A DNA stretch of 64,000 nucleotides from contig NC_066311.1 in assembly GCF_905404315.1 (NCBI RefSeq), positions 4,092,001 through 4,156,000 of the forward strand, written 5' to 3'. The translations under genes were made by a program, and so were the position numbers. This document shows, piece by piece, positions 51,640-62,649 of the stretch. Within the stretch, counting starts at the first letter, position 1; every line of letters begins with the position of its first letter. Below the pieces are notes generated by a model. That model had not been told where the DNA came from, did not search any database, and was given only the letters and a program-made list of their open reading frames with translations. This DNA is from Leptidea sinapis (lineage: Eukaryota; Arthropoda; Insecta; Lepidoptera; Pieridae).

Positions 51640-52035
51640 TAGAACACAAGTAAAATTTGAAAACAAAATTTTATGAACGATGCAGGACTCGAACCTATGA
51701 TCTCTCGCGTTCCGTGCGAGTGCTCTGCCAACTGAGCTAACGGTTTGAGTGACGTATCGTCATAAAATCTTGTATGCTTTGTTCAACTCTCAGGTTGTGG
51801 CTTCATCTACAGGACCTACTTTACAAATGACCTGCTCAACCCCAATATTTGCATATTAAGTCAATTGACTTGAGATATCGCTTTTGCAACTCTCAACTCC
51901 ATCTGAGCTAACCATTCGAGTGACCGTAGGTTCGAGTCCCGCATCCTTCATAAAATTTAGTTTTCGAATTTTATTTGTGTATTGTGTAGAAGTGAGGGTT
52001 ATCACTTTAAAAACACAACAAATTGATGAAATTAG
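51640..52035. mobile_element. tRNA-like repeat: minus copy fused to a plus copy
   Basis: 51640-51890 is a minus-oriented head (51675-51747) and body ('gacttgagatatcgcttttg'). 51890-52035 is plus-oriented: 'gagctaaccattcgagtgac', B-box 'aggttcgagtcccgcatcct', tail 'gaattttatttgtgtatt' and 'agtgagggttatcacttta'. The body junction at ~51890 lies in inverted symmetry. Confidence 0.68.
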
Positions 52036-52350
52036 AATCTTCACCTTTTTATATGCGCACATTTTGGAAACTTACCCATGAACAGTTACAAAACGATGAG
52101 TCACAATAAAGAAATAAAACATACTTTAAAAATAAAAATAAACACATTAACAGTGTACTAGTTTTGTTGTTGCTTCACGCTACAATAGGCCTGATCTATT
52201 ATTTGCTTGAAATTAATCGATTCAGTTATTTACAAAAAATGTATAACTGTTGCTTTTGTCGTTCCAACATATTTTGATCTAATGGTGCGATGTAACCAGA
52301 CAGATTTTCGCATCATAGACATTATTATCATCAACATTTACGCTGTGGTA
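52036..52350. other. unassigned
   Basis: A 72-codon plus frame with hydrophobic residues (52207-52425) overlaps the next repeat; not supported as a gene. Confidence 0.3.
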
Positions 52351-52505
52351 ATATTTTTTATCTACACCCATGCTTTAAATTCTCTATTAAAGATTCTGAA
52401 ACAGTTAGCTTATTGCCAACATTAAAACACCCAATGTTCTAATAACCATTACATCATCCAAACGAGTGTTGTAATGTTGTACTGAATTTCATAACAACAC
52501 TCCTA
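52351..52505. mobile_element. hairpin repeat, second copy with damaged right arm
   Basis: 'ttatctacacccatgcttta' and 'catcatccaaacgagtgttg' match 14523-14710; after the loop only 'aacaacactc' of the right arm remains. Confidence 0.6.
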
Positions 52506-52651
52506 TGTTTTTTTCCGATCCCTTCATGCGCAAAGAGTTTCAACAGACAGCCACATTCTTATTGCTCAATGCGTGGTATCTGTATGAATTTCAAAAAGAG
52601 AACATTTTCGCTTACGTGCGTTCCACACTACAAGAACGTCGCGCGCCGTAA
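52505..52651 (+). CDS. small ORF, 48 codons, unrecognised
   Basis: ATG at 52505 to TAA at 52649. The product begins MFFSDPFMRKEFQQTATFLL and continues LNAWYLYEFQKENIFAYVRS, ending TLQERRAP. The composition is protein-like and more GC-rich than the flanks. It starts exactly where the hairpin repeat stops. It could be the start of an unspotted gene, a TE fragment or chance. No upstream promoter or downstream splice donor is convincing. Confidence 0.25.
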   Translation: MFFSDPFMRKEFQQTATFLLLNAWYLYEFQKENIFAYVRSTLQERRAP

Positions 52652-53059
52652 AAAAAAGTAGGTTATTCGAATCCCCGCCATTTTTCTTCGATATTTTTAT
52701 TGTTTTGTTTACAAAAAATGAGCGATTTATTTTAAACGCTGCAAAAGAACATTATATTCGAGTGAATTTTAATTATTGCACTATACAAAATGTAAATTAA
52801 TACTAAAATAAATAATCGTTTCATTAATACTTAGTTTATTTGTATATAATCAGTAATGAATGATATTAGGTTACTACTAGGACTGTTGTTTTAATGTTAG
52901 CAGTAAGCTTACTGGATTCATATTCTGGGTGATAATTAGGTATAAAAACACTCATGTGATAAATCCACATTCGTGTTTTAATACCCCTTATTACACAACA
53001 GTTGCATAAATAACTAATGTCAGTTATCAAGTTATCAGTGGACGACATCATTATAATTC
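52652..53059. other. unassigned
   Basis: AT-rich; no repeat. Confidence 0.3.
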
Positions 53060-53870
53060 AAACTCAAATCAAATATTTTTATTCAATTTAGAATATAAAA
53101 TCAAATATTGAAAGTCAAACCTACCCATTCCAAAAGTTATCGTCTATAATCATATTATTAACATCGGAGCTCAGAAGAACGGGCGCAATAAACTCAGCGG
53201 GCTACTTTTTTTTATAAAAATATGGTAACAATGTCAAATTGTACAAAAACATTTATAATTTAATAGCCTGTGGGCGGTCACTTTATTCCCAATCAGTGGT
53301 ATAATTAAGAAATACTTTTATGTTATAGTAACCTTTACCACATAAACGTTTTTTAACAATTCTTTTGAATTTTGTAATACATTTTTGAACATTATCTGGG
53401 ATCATAATCGCATATACAACGCCACACGAAAGACTTACTAACTCGACTTAGGCGAGTAGTAGGTATTATGAGTTTATGTCTGTTCCTGGTGCTAACATTA
53501 TGTTTATGAAAATTTCTAGAGAATTCACTCAGGTGCCTATGCCTATACATAATATTATCAAGAATATATTGCGAGGCAACAGTTAAGATGTTTATTTCTT
53601 TAAATTTTGCTCTCAATGATTCTTTAGGATCCAGGTTAAAAATAGCGCGAATAGCCATCTTCTGTGGTACAAAGATGGTATTGATATCAGCAGCATTGCC
53701 CGATGCGGATAAGAATGTATAAGCCTCATTGAATCTAAAAGTTTGTAACGAAATATCTCTTCTCTCTTTGACAGCCTGAGCCTGTTAGCCCTTTGCTCCC
53801 TCATAAATAGAAAACAATTCTGTAACCGTTTAGCAATGCCATCTGTCATTTATTTGACATTTTGAATTTT
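53060..53870 (-). pseudogene. LINE (Jockey-like) ORF C-terminus and 3' UTR, longest copy of its family
   Basis: Minus-strand frame 53392-53658 reads AIRAIFNLDPKESLRAKFKE, then INILTVASQYILDNIMYRHR and STRNRHKLIIPTTRLSRVSK followed by SFVWRCICDYDPR. This is the classic ending of Jockey-like LINE proteins (ASQYI..N, RN...L..P..RL). Upstream (53613-53849) another frame continues 'RANRLRLSKREEI'. The 3' UTR ends at 'aaatatttttattcaattta' near 53070. Frame breaks make it inactive. It is the reference for the shorter copies at 5965, 20757, 26855, 37495, 49190 and 56905. Confidence 0.8.
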
Positions 53871-53924
53871 GCATTGCTTAAGAGAAGGAAACAAAGTTAG
53901 GCAGGCCAAATTGCTCGGAGAATA

Positions 53925-54085
53925 ATCGTTGGATGTAAAAAGTTCTCAAGTTGCAACAATATGGACTGATGCCTTAACAAAAGTAGCGGGAAATCAGGAC
54001 CACCCAAGATCAGTCGTTGTGGAAGTCTTTAGTGGAGGCCTTTGTTCAGCAGTTGCCGTCTTCGAGCTGATGATGATAATGTTGC
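53925..54085 (+). mobile_element. LINE 3' end, 'QQWTSSG' family, diverged
   Basis: Translation includes DALTKVAGNQDHPRSVVVEV, the counterpart of 'DDLVKVAG.....' in the family, and ends with 'gagctgatgatgataatg'. Confidence 0.55.
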
Positions 54086-54489
54086 TGAAAAAAACGTATT
54101 TTGATACATGAAACACTTTAATTCGTTACAGCTGTATGCAAATCTTCTCTTTGTAGTTTCACTATGTTAAATCTCACACTCCTCTTTGTAATATTTTCGT
54201 ATCACGCATTAATAGAAAGATTCTATAATGTAGCTGCGAGATCCATCCATCTTACTATCTGGGATAATGTTATGCGACCCTATTCGGATACTGACAGAGT
54301 TGCAATTTATCGTGCACCAATCGCTTTCATTATCATTGAATTAGATGGAAAAGATATTGAGTCAGATGTTGATATGTTTTACAGCAGAGATAAACTATAG
54401 GCGCTGTATTAGCTACTGCCTCAACGTCTATTTGTTATGTAGTCAAAATTTTGTTAGGCGCGTCGAGGATTTTTTTGTATTCTTCTCAA
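54086..54489. other. unassigned; 78-codon plus frame
   Basis: 54164-54400 is open (HALIERFYNVAARSIHLTIW and RAPIAFIIIELDGKDIESDV). It is protein-like but unrecognised. Confidence 0.3.
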
Positions 54490-55000
54490 TCGGTCACACT
54501 TGTCGGAGTGGAAGTGGTCGCTCAGATGATGCAACATTAGTTGCCTTTGGTCTCTTTAATTTGGGTCGCAATGCCTCCTGCGCGATGTTCCTCCACTTTT
54601 GACGGTTTGAAGCATTGCGAGAGCACTTCACCACAGGTGTCTGGGTCACTATTTTTATAATATCCGTCAATCGTGTGGGTGAGCGTCCTCTCGCTCTTTT
54701 CCCCTCCACCTGGCCCTGAACTATCAATAGTTCTATCGATCCTTCATTTCTGGAGTTGTGACCAAAGTACTTCAGAATTCGTAGTTGTACAGTCGAAAAT
54801 AGCCTTTCTTTTATCTTTAGTTCTTTTAAGATAGAATTGTTGGTTCGGATACCGTCCAAGGGACGTTCAGGAGTCGCCTCCAAGACTACATCGCCTCTAA
54901 GGCATACATTTTGCGGCGGTCTTGTATTCTAGGGGACCAGGTTTCAGCCCCGTAGAGGAAGATTGGGAACACAAGGCACCTCATAAGTCGAACTTAGTCG
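54490..55000 (-). pseudogene. LINE reverse-transcriptase ORF C-terminus (RTE-like)
   Basis: From right to left on the minus strand: FPIFLYGAETWSPRIQDRRK (~54970), MYALEAM with a stop, then STVQLRILKYFGHNSRNEGS, EGKRARGRSPTRLTDIIKIV and CSRNASNRQKWRNIAQEALR. The run 'LYGAETW', 'R(I)LKYFGH', 'GKRARGR.P.R..D' and 'W......AL' is diagnostic. The last 129 codons are open apart from the first stop. Same family as 500-775. Confidence 0.83.
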
Positions 55001-56149
55001 ATAGGGTCAGTTATGTAACCGTCGAATCGTTATGTTGGCTAGAAACAAGCGCGATCAGTCAGATTAAAATTTAACACAGATTAATACAATTATAATTAAT
55101 ACATAAAATTGTAAACACAGAACTGAAAAGCGTTATTACTCGCCTTGATGAAATTTTTTAAATCTGTCATGTAGTCTTAAGCTCACATATTTTATTATAT
55201 AAGTCTGATTGTGTGTTAGTGGCTAACAGCAATGAGGACGAGGATGCATTATGCACCGTATATAAATACCTATTTACTTGTACTTGAAGATAACCAGGAT
55301 TTTTACTATTACTTGCAGACGTGTGAAGATAACCTACAACTTAGCCGTTCACATATTGAAGCTGTAAGCAAAAGTCAAAACTATTCGTTCGCAGACCGAG
55401 GATTTCTGCGACATAAGGCTAGGAAACCTTTCTTTATCCATTAAGGCTTCCAATGGTGAAATGGGTAGCTTAATCGTTGAGATCCTATGCACAAACTCGG
55501 AAGTTCCAAGTTTCATTAGTTTTATTTACATTTTAGTGATGTTAGTTATGCACTTGCCATGTGATTACATGTTTTCACAGCTCATATTTTTAAGGTGCAT
55601 TGATGCGGCTAAGCTTCAAAGCCTTCTGCTCATGCTGTTATTAGTTTCCATTAAAAAAAACTAAAATTTGTAGCCAATTTAATTGAACATCAATCATTAT
55701 AAGACGAGATACTAAGCCCACCCCGACCTAACTTCAGATGCGAAAACTTCAACTTCAGACAAACGTTACAGAACCGAGAAAGGCAGCTCAGTTTCATTAA
55801 ATATCAATACAAAAATAATAATAATATCTTCAATAACATAACGGCATACAAAACATATTAAATTTGTAGTAAAATACGGTGTAACAGACAAGCCAAAAGC
55901 GACCTTGTGAGCACAATTCGTATTGCTTCATAGAGAACAATTGGACGGACAGGCAGACTGACTGACTATGGGAATAAGGCCTTCATTTGTCATACACACA
56001 ATGGACAATGCTTCTACATGAATATTCAATACCACTACGGAAAGCTATACAATAAATTGTACTCAATTATTTGATTGGTCGAAAATTTTATTGTTTTATA
56101 AGTTTTTATGGATTTATTCCATAAAAATGTTGTAGTAGTAGGAAAAACA
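55001..56149. other. unassigned, repeat-poor
   Basis: More than 1.1 kb without a recognised repeat. A 70-codon plus frame at 55232-55444 (NQDFYYYLQTCEDNLQLSRS) is the only coding-like piece; not recognised. Confidence 0.35.
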
Positions 56150-56400
56150 AGGTCACATGGATGTTAAGTGATTATCGCTTCCTATATTTCTTGTAACACC
56201 AGAGGTATCACAGGAGTCGTAGTCGTGGTACCAACATCGATCTGGAAACACCTTGCTGATTCTACAATTTGATTCCACAGGAAAATAGCGAGTGAAGCTA
56301 TGGTGGTATGAGTTCAAACAGCCTCTTCAGAAATTCCTTTACATAACGCCAGGCGATCGAGTTATTCACGGAGTATCTACGAAGGTTTGAGCACCTTTGT
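56150..56400 (-). mobile_element. LINE 3' end, 'LWNELP' family, most diverged copy
   Basis: 'gttaagtgattatcgcttcc', 'acaccagaggtatcacagga' and 'gttcaaacagcctcttcaga' follow the family order at low identity. Confidence 0.5.
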
Positions 56401-56609
56401 TGATACTAAGCTGCACCAGACCTAGAGATAAAAGTTTCGTCTTAAATAGCCGATATGTATCTTATATCACACTAGCTTCTTCGCAGCCAATTTATTTTTG
56501 CCTTCCAGATGATCGCAGAGTTTTGAATAGCTCGATATTTCGAGACACAGTACTCCTATATTAAAACCTTAAACAGAATAACTTACTATTATTTTTTGTG
56601 TAAGCATAT
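56401..56609. other. unassigned
   Basis: Spacer; nothing recognised. Confidence 0.25.
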
Positions 56610-56695
56610 ATAGAATATCTCAGTGATCCGACAGCCTGGGACTTGATTATGATTATTTTATAGCAATAGCAATGACAATACAATATTGTATATTT
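56610..56695 (-). repeat. two-copy repeat 'ccgacagcctgggacttgat'
   Basis: Inverted counterpart of 12905-12995. Confidence 0.55.
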
Positions 56696-56904
56696 GATTA
56701 AAAATAGCGGAAAATAATGCTGGGATAGTTTCTTGCGCCGCCTCTTCTCTCTCAGAGCGCCATTTGTTTCCGAAGCGGTAGTAGTGTCTAGTATATTAGA
56801 AATGACATCAAAAAGAATTATAAAAGAATCAATTTTGAGAAAATAAATGCCTTTTAACAAATAAGCCGCTGATTTACAGGCGCATTCACTGTTTTATCCA
56901 GAAA

Positions 56905-56985
56905 TTCAAATTCAAATATTTTTATTCAAAATAGGATGTGACATCACTTATTGAAAGTCTAAAACTACCCGTAGATAAGAATTTC
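56905..56985 (-). mobile_element. LINE 3' UTR tip, 'GRVSKSFV' family
   Basis: 'aattcaaatatttttattca' to 'tgaaagtctaaaactacccg'. Confidence 0.65.
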
Positions 56986-57573
56986 TAATTATTATTTACC
57001 TTAAACTATAACCGGGAGTAAATATGAACCTATAGGAAAATTGAATTTCACACGATAAATTATAAATGATTTCCATAGGTCATGACTTAACAGCGTCAGT
57101 AAAAACAGAATTGCATACAGTTTTTACTCGCCATTGTAAATCGTACAAGATGTCCGCTCTCTCGTAGTTTTCACTTTCTACGCAATGTTTTATTGAGATT
57201 TTCTTGTCTCGTCGTACAAAGGTTAAGAGACCAAGCATACCTTATACATTATAGTGTATATAACATATTATATATTACTTTTTAGTGTCATTACCACTTT
57301 TAATTACGCTATTCGAACGACGCTTTATACATTTCGAATTCAGATATCGAATGCATTTGTCAAATCATTTAGAATCTAACTGTATCAAATTATTAACGGA
57401 GTTCAAATAATATGATTACAGAGAGTATTATTTGACTTTATTTGACCTAAGGATGTAGTAGAATAATATAATTTATAGCTGCTTTGTTTTAAAATATTTA
57501 ATCTTCATTTAAATTCAGTCTTTTTGTGCAGTATTTCATGCAACTCATTAACCATTTTAATCTTTTGTTTCAG
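56986..57573. other. repeat-poor flank of a microexon candidate
   Basis: No repeats; ends in 'cattaaccattttaatcttttgtttcag'-type branch point and acceptor (branch-like 'attaac' at 57547). Confidence 0.4.
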
Positions 57574-57615
57574 TTTAACCCAGGATTTGAATATATTCAG
57601 AATCTGCATGTGATG
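57574..57615 (+). CDS. candidate 42-bp microexon, gene unknown
   Basis: A pyrimidine-rich 'ttttaatcttttgtttcag' precedes it and 'gatg|gtaagtctttt' follows, both near consensus. The 42 bases are exactly 14 codons and one frame is fully open: FNPGFEYIQNLHVM; the other two contain a stop (TGA) or are less plausible. A phase-neutral cassette microexon of this size is typical of neuronal or cytoskeletal genes in insects, but the protein was not recognised. It sits in a repeat-poor interval, consistent with selection on nearby splicing signals. Confidence 0.45.
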
Positions 57616-58389
57616 GTAAGTCTTTTCCATATCATTACCCAGAAAGATTATTTATGGACTTGAAAACATAGTAATCTAAAGCCGAAATTTTTACATTTCA
57701 CAAACTACATAAATTGTGGACACATAATTAAATATATTTAGTAATATTTCTGAAGGCTTCATTTCACCGCCTGTGATCTGTTACACAATAATTTCAACAT
57801 TCGACTAACGGACTTATCACTGCACGTATTTGGTAAGGAAAAATTTATCCTACACCTGTTTATAGTCGACATAAAAATTCACTTACCTATTGATTATGTT
57901 GTACACGTTCAATAAAACTTTAAGTATTTTATCATTATATGCGTTATTCCTGCGAATAACTTTACAGTCTAACGGAACATGCAATTTTCCGACATATACA
58001 CACAAATAAACAAGAAACATAACGTTACTATCGTTGCTATGAAAACAATTTTGACATGTGAATATTATTAAAAGGCACGTTTTCGCGGACTGATCGTAAA
58101 ATGAACCGTAAGGCGGTTAGGTGTTTATGTTTTGTAAAACATACTATGTAGCATTACTTGTATGAATAAATTAAGCTGTAGATGTAACACTTGAACTGTA
58201 ATGACGTATGAGTAACTGATATTCCTGTTCCCATCCTTGATCACAGTATAATGCTGTTTTATAGCAAAAATTGGATGTATGGTGGCAGTGCTACAAAAAG
58301 AAGTTATTCGCAATAACTGTGACCTTTGCTTCATATATCCAGTACATTTTACGAACATTTTCATGCTGACTCATTTTCACGCGTTTGAT
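57616..58389. other. unassigned, repeat-poor
   Basis: Downstream flank of the microexon candidate; no other exon-like block seen. Confidence 0.35.
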
Positions 58390-58580
58390 TTTTTTTTCAT
58401 GATAATAAGGGACGAGACGAACAGGACGTTCGGCTGATGGTAATTGATACACCCTGCCCATTACAATGCAGTGCCGTTCAGGATTCTTGAAAAATCCGAA
58501 AATTCTGAGCGGCACTACAATTGCGCTCATCTGCTTGAGACATAAGATGTTGAGTCTCATTTGCCCAGTAACTTCACTAG
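58390..58580 (-). mobile_element. GCCGG/CGTCC repeat, 5'-truncated
   Basis: The plus strand starts 'catgataataagggacgaga' and ends at 'tttgcccagtaacttcacta'. Confidence 0.77.
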
Positions 58581-58599
58581 GTGAAGATATTATGCTTTC

Positions 58600-58990
58600 T
58601 CTGAGTATTTTGTCTCATCAGCTTGTGGAAGGTGGACTCCATTAAATATGACTGTTAGGCAGGTTTTGTGCCAAGTAGTGAAGGTTACTTGACACATTTA
58701 GATTTGTTAGCAGTAGGACGTCAGCCCGTGAAGTTAATATTGTCTATACATATATAGACATATTAAGATGTTGTCAAGACCATTTAGAAGCTGGATGGTT
58801 TTGCTGGGTGGCTTTTACCGGTTGAATTCGTCTGATTAGAGCACAGCTGTATCACTAGCAAAGATGCCCATTATACTTAATAATTACCAATAACATACGA
58901 AAACAATCCCTAGTATAAATAACATACGGTGTGGGTCCCATTACACTGCCCTGCGGAACACCTGCATGTAATTCGACAAATATGTGTTGT
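58600..58990 (-). pseudogene. Jockey-like LINE reverse-transcriptase core fragment
   Basis: Minus strand: GVPQGSVMGPTPYVIYTRDC at ~58950, the RT 'G.PQGS.LGP' motif. Then 'GIFASDTAV' in a shifted frame at ~58870, corresponding to the catalytic F/YADD with the second Ala and first Asp changed (ASD). Then SKWS and NKSKCV-like text, and FNGVHLPQADETKYSE at ~58620. The order is that of the RT palm domain in Jockey-type elements. Several frameshifts and a mutated active site show it is dead. This is the only RT catalytic core seen in the window. Confidence 0.75.
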
Positions 58991-59599
58991 TAGGAAGTAA
59001 CAATTTAATCATCACATATCTGATGAGCGATGTAATACGTACTTATGTGCCTGTGTGCGTTATGATCTTATACAATAGGTCTAAATATGTACAGACAAAT
59101 ATTAATTAGGAACATACGTCATACATTAATGCAACGTGAAGAGAAAACTTAACTTATATTTAGTGTTACCCGACTGCGCAATGAATACGAGGGTAACTAG
59201 GTATTTATCTGCCTATGAATTTACGTTTTTTTTTACCAAAAGTAGGTATACTATGTACCTATAAACGCGAAGTAAAGTTATTCAAAGCTTAAAACTTTTT
59301 GTCGTTATCTCACCTTTGTAACTAAAGATTGTATAACACATCAATTATTTAAATAGTTCCGAAAAGAGAACATTTATTTATAGCCTCTTTTTAAAATTAA
59401 ACGATAATTTGATTTTTTTTTTAATTCTTTAAACAAATAGAAATTACCAATGTTGTCGATATGAAGGTGAATACGAGAATCTTAGAATAAAAATTTGTCG
59501 GTCTTAGATTTAACAACTATTTTTGGTCGAAATTAGATATAGTATTGGTCTGAGACATTTTGAAATGGTACTTATCTATTATATATTTGAAAATGTCGT
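58991..59599. other. unassigned
   Basis: AT-rich; no repeat. Confidence 0.35.
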
Positions 59600-59690
59600 A
59601 GCTATCTGGTTAAATCAGCCAGTCAATAAATGGCTAGCCCGAACACTAAATGCAATCAATGAAATAGTTGAAAGACTGTTAACGCCATAG
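59600..59690 (+). repeat. repeat 'ctggttaaatcagccagtca', copy 1
   Basis: Matches 62465-62540 ('ggctagcccg..cactaaa.gca'). Confidence 0.6.
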
Positions 59691-59889
59691 CCATTTCGTT
59701 AACGTAAATATTGAGGACTTTTTAATGTTTGATTAGGGCTGGTCAAGTTTCTTTAGACCAAATGTTAGATACGAATGTTAACACAATCGAACGTAGAACA
59801 TTTAAATAATGGTAGCATTTCTTTTTAAGGTAATGGCAGCCGTTTATATAAAAGGGCTTAGGCTGGTTGCCTGCGAAGATATAATTTTG

Positions 59890-60312
59890 TAGCCGTTATT
59901 TTGACCCAGTTATACTAGTAACGTGGGCCTTATGAGTAAGCTCATGGTCACTCAGAGGGAAATTGAGAGGCCTATACTCGGAATTTCCCTGCGAGATCGC
60001 ATCAGAAATGAGGAGATCCGTAGGAGAACCAAAGCCACCGACATAGCCCAAATGACTGCGATACTGAAGTGGCAGTGGGCAGGGCACATAGTTCGACGGA
60101 CAGATGGCCGTTGGGGCAGTAAAGTCCTCGAATGGTGACCACGGACCGGAAGACGCAGTTTTGGTAGGCCCCCCACAAGATAGACTGACGATCTTGTCAA
60201 GATCACCGGAATACGTTGGATGAGAGCGGCGCAGGACCGATCGCCGTGGAAATCTTTGGGGGGGGGGCTTTGTGGGCTAGCAGTGGACGTCTTCCGGCTG
60301 ATAATGATGATG
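59890..60312 (+). mobile_element. LINE ORF C-terminus, 'QQWTSSG' family, best copy
   Basis: The frame from ~59940 reads LMVTQREIERPILGISLRDR then IRNEEIRRRTKATDIAQMTA and ILKWQWAGHIVRRTDGRWGS. After a stop and frameshift it continues RPPTR.TDDLVKITGIRWMR and AAQDRSPWKSLGGGLCGLAV. 'M..TQR.(I/M)ER.(I/M)LG(I/V)SLRDRIRNE.IR..T' is a signature of RTE-related LINEs. A run of G at 60261-60268 causes another shift. It ends with 'gataatgatgatgac'. Confidence 0.82.
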
Positions 60313-60904
60313 ACACTAACAACGTTTGCACTCACAAATCTTTGCGCTATATTTATTTTATATAGTTTGAGTAACTTATTTCAGACAGCCTTACTTGTTA
60401 GAAATTCGGACGTGTTTCTTGATTTCGATTGATTCCCTTTAAAGCTGTCCTCAATTGTGTTCTATGCAGCAATATTCCAATGCAGTGATTGAACAATTTG
60501 GTACACTGAAATGTCAATACCATCTTAATATCTATGCTACATCTATATCAGTACAACTTATGTCCATTTAAATTTCGCAATGCTGTCACGCCGCCTTGCC
60601 ATGTAGGACGAGCGACACATTTCCGTCGATTGTTAGAGGAAGAAAGTAAAGTTACTATTGTGCAGTCGTATTTCGTTGTACCTACATGTTTCTGTAATAC
60701 AGAGAAATAGTTAGGCCGGCGCTTGGCGTGCAAAAATCTTGTGTTTTTTATACATTTTCTTGTGCATATAGTTAGAGATTGTGTTATTATAAAGCTTGAG
60801 AGGTTTTATCGGAATAAATGTTAAGTTCTCTTTATCACGGAGGTAAAAAATAATATGGATAAGTCAACTTGTTATATATTAACAATAAATTTTATTTTTA
60901 TTGA
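60313..60904. other. unassigned
   Basis: No repeat recognised. Confidence 0.35.
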
Positions 60905-61335
60905 TATTGACACACTTTTACACAAATTATCTTGTCCAAAATTAGGCATAGCCTGTGCTGTGGGTTGCAAGACAACTATGTCCACAGGATACCGGCTAGA
61001 TTATGGGTACCACATCGGCGCCTATTTCTGGCGTGAAGCAGTAATGTGTAAGCATTATTGTGTTTCGGTCTGAAGGGCGCCGAAGCTAGTGAAACTACTG
61101 GGCAAAGGAGACTTAATCTTGAGCGGCACTACATCATTATGGACAGGGCGTATCAATTACCGTCTCGTCCCTTATTGTCATAAAAAATGTATTCAAACCA
61201 ATATTCTTAATAAATCATACATAATATAAACATCCATGACTCAGAAACAAACAATTCATTACTTACATGGTTGCACCTACCGGGATTCAAACCTCTAGCT
61301 TACTAGGTAGGGTCACTCTACCAATGGTCACATGG
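60905..61335 (-). mobile_element. tRNA-derived SINE split by a GCCGG/CGTCC repeat
   Basis: 60905-60980 is the SINE tail on the minus strand ('cacttttacacaaattatct', 'ggcatagcctgtgctgtggg'). 61215-61335 is its body and head ('aacatccatgactcagaaac', 'tgcacctaccgggattcaaa'). Confidence 0.78.
60978..61190 (+). mobile_element. GCCGG/CGTCC repeat inserted in the SINE
   Basis: From 'tccacaggataccggctaga' to 'cgtctcgtcccttattgtca' with an A-run at 61186; about 70 bp are lost inside. Confidence 0.77.
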
Positions 61336-61389
61336 TTCAAAATTTAAGAAGTGTTTGACTACTAAGACGACTAAGCACTCAGTTTTTTT

Positions 61390-61545
61390 ATATGAAAATA
61401 AGTGACGAGACGGGTAGGACGTTCATCTGATAGTGATTAATACGCCCAGCCCAATACAATGCAGTGACGCACAAAATTCTAGAAAGACCTAAGAATTCTG
61501 AGTGGCACTTACAATGCTTACACATTACTGCTTCACTTGGTGACA
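61390..61545 (-). mobile_element. GCCGG/CGTCC repeat with deletion
   Basis: The plus strand 'atgaaaataagtgacgagac' to 'cttacacattactgcttcac', skipping ~110 bp of the interior after 'gagtggcactt'. Confidence 0.72.
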
Positions 61546-62084
61546 TACTCTTGATTTGGTGCTATTAATACCTATGAATTTGTAATTTTAATCACGCATT
61601 AAACATATTTTTTCAGTCTATGTACTGTTTGCAAGACTTCTGTGATTTTTTCAAATACGTTCTTGAAAGGAATATTTAAGATTTTTATTGATACTATTAG
61701 CGGGTAAAAAATATCACTATTGTAATAATAAATAATTTAACTTAAATCTATTCTAAGATTTACGTTAATATTAAATTATATAATTTACAACCGCGTTAGA
61801 CCATTAGAGAGCCATTGTTAGGTACAAGGCCATTTTTGTGGCCTAAATTATAGGCATTAAGTTCCAATACCTAAGCATAATAAATACTCATCATATATCA
61901 AATTGCTAGTTCTTGAATGTTACGAAACCCAATGCCCTTAGATTTATAGACACAAAGTTCAGACATAAATTACTGTACGACAAAAACTAAATCATATTTA
62001 GGAATGTGGTATAATGCAAGCAAAGCGAAGTAAATGCAATAGTAATAAGTGGTGGTTTAATAATTAGATATGATATAAATTCAG
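61546..62084. other. unassigned
   Basis: AT-rich; nothing recognised. Confidence 0.35.
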
Positions 62085-62285
62085 TGTCCTGATGTTTGTT
62101 TCGAATGAACCCCTAAACTAATGAACGGATATTAATGGGGATTACTTCATAGAGTGCAGTTTAGTCCAACTTGAGCGATAGGATAATTTTTATTTCGATT
62201 TTGGACCAATAATAATTTTTATTTCCAATATTTGTTTTGTATGGACGTAATATTTTCTAAGAGAGAATTTATTGTCGTGCTGACC
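62085..62285 (-). mobile_element. AGCTGACCC family D element, partial
   Basis: Matches 29671-29860 ('agtgcagtttagtccaactt', 'tttgttttgtatggac'); the AGCTGACCC end is missing. Confidence 0.55.
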
Positions 62286-62299
62286 GTGCACTATACTTA

Positions 62300-62475
62300 C
62301 TTAAACATACATATTATATTCATATAAACATACATAAATACATTAAAACATCCATGACTCGGAAACAAACATCCATATTCATCATATAAATGCTTGCACC
62401 TACCGGGATTCGAACCCGGGACCTCTAGCTTAGTAGGTAGGATCACTAACCACTCGGCTATACAGGTTGTCTGGT
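62300..62475 (-). mobile_element. tRNA-derived SINE, head and part of body
   Basis: 'ccatgactcggaaacaaaca' then the head 'tgcacctaccgggattcgaa' to 'actcggctatacaggt'. The pol III A and B boxes are intact; the 3' half is missing. Confidence 0.8.
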
Positions 62476-62540
62476 TAATTCAGCCAGTCAATGGCTAGCC
62501 CGTTCACTAAACGCATTTAATGAAATGGTTGAGGTTTTTT
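62465..62540 (+). repeat. repeat 'ctggttaattcagccagtca', copy 2
   Basis: Counterpart of 59600-59690; begins at the SINE head boundary. Confidence 0.6.
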
Positions 62541-62649
62541 ATGCTTAACAACTTTTTTTTACTAATGTTTTAACTAAAATAAGTGTGTCAAAACTTTTGA
62601 GTAATTTTTTTGCATAACTTTGTATTGTATAAAATATAATGTGTAAATG

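Noticed and set aside
54164..54400. 78-codon plus ORF as a gene
   Set aside because: No recognisable motif and no splice or promoter context; noted as protein-like only.
59952..60335. 127-codon minus-strand ORF
   Set aside because: Antisense shadow of the QQWTSSG-family LINE coding region on the plus strand.
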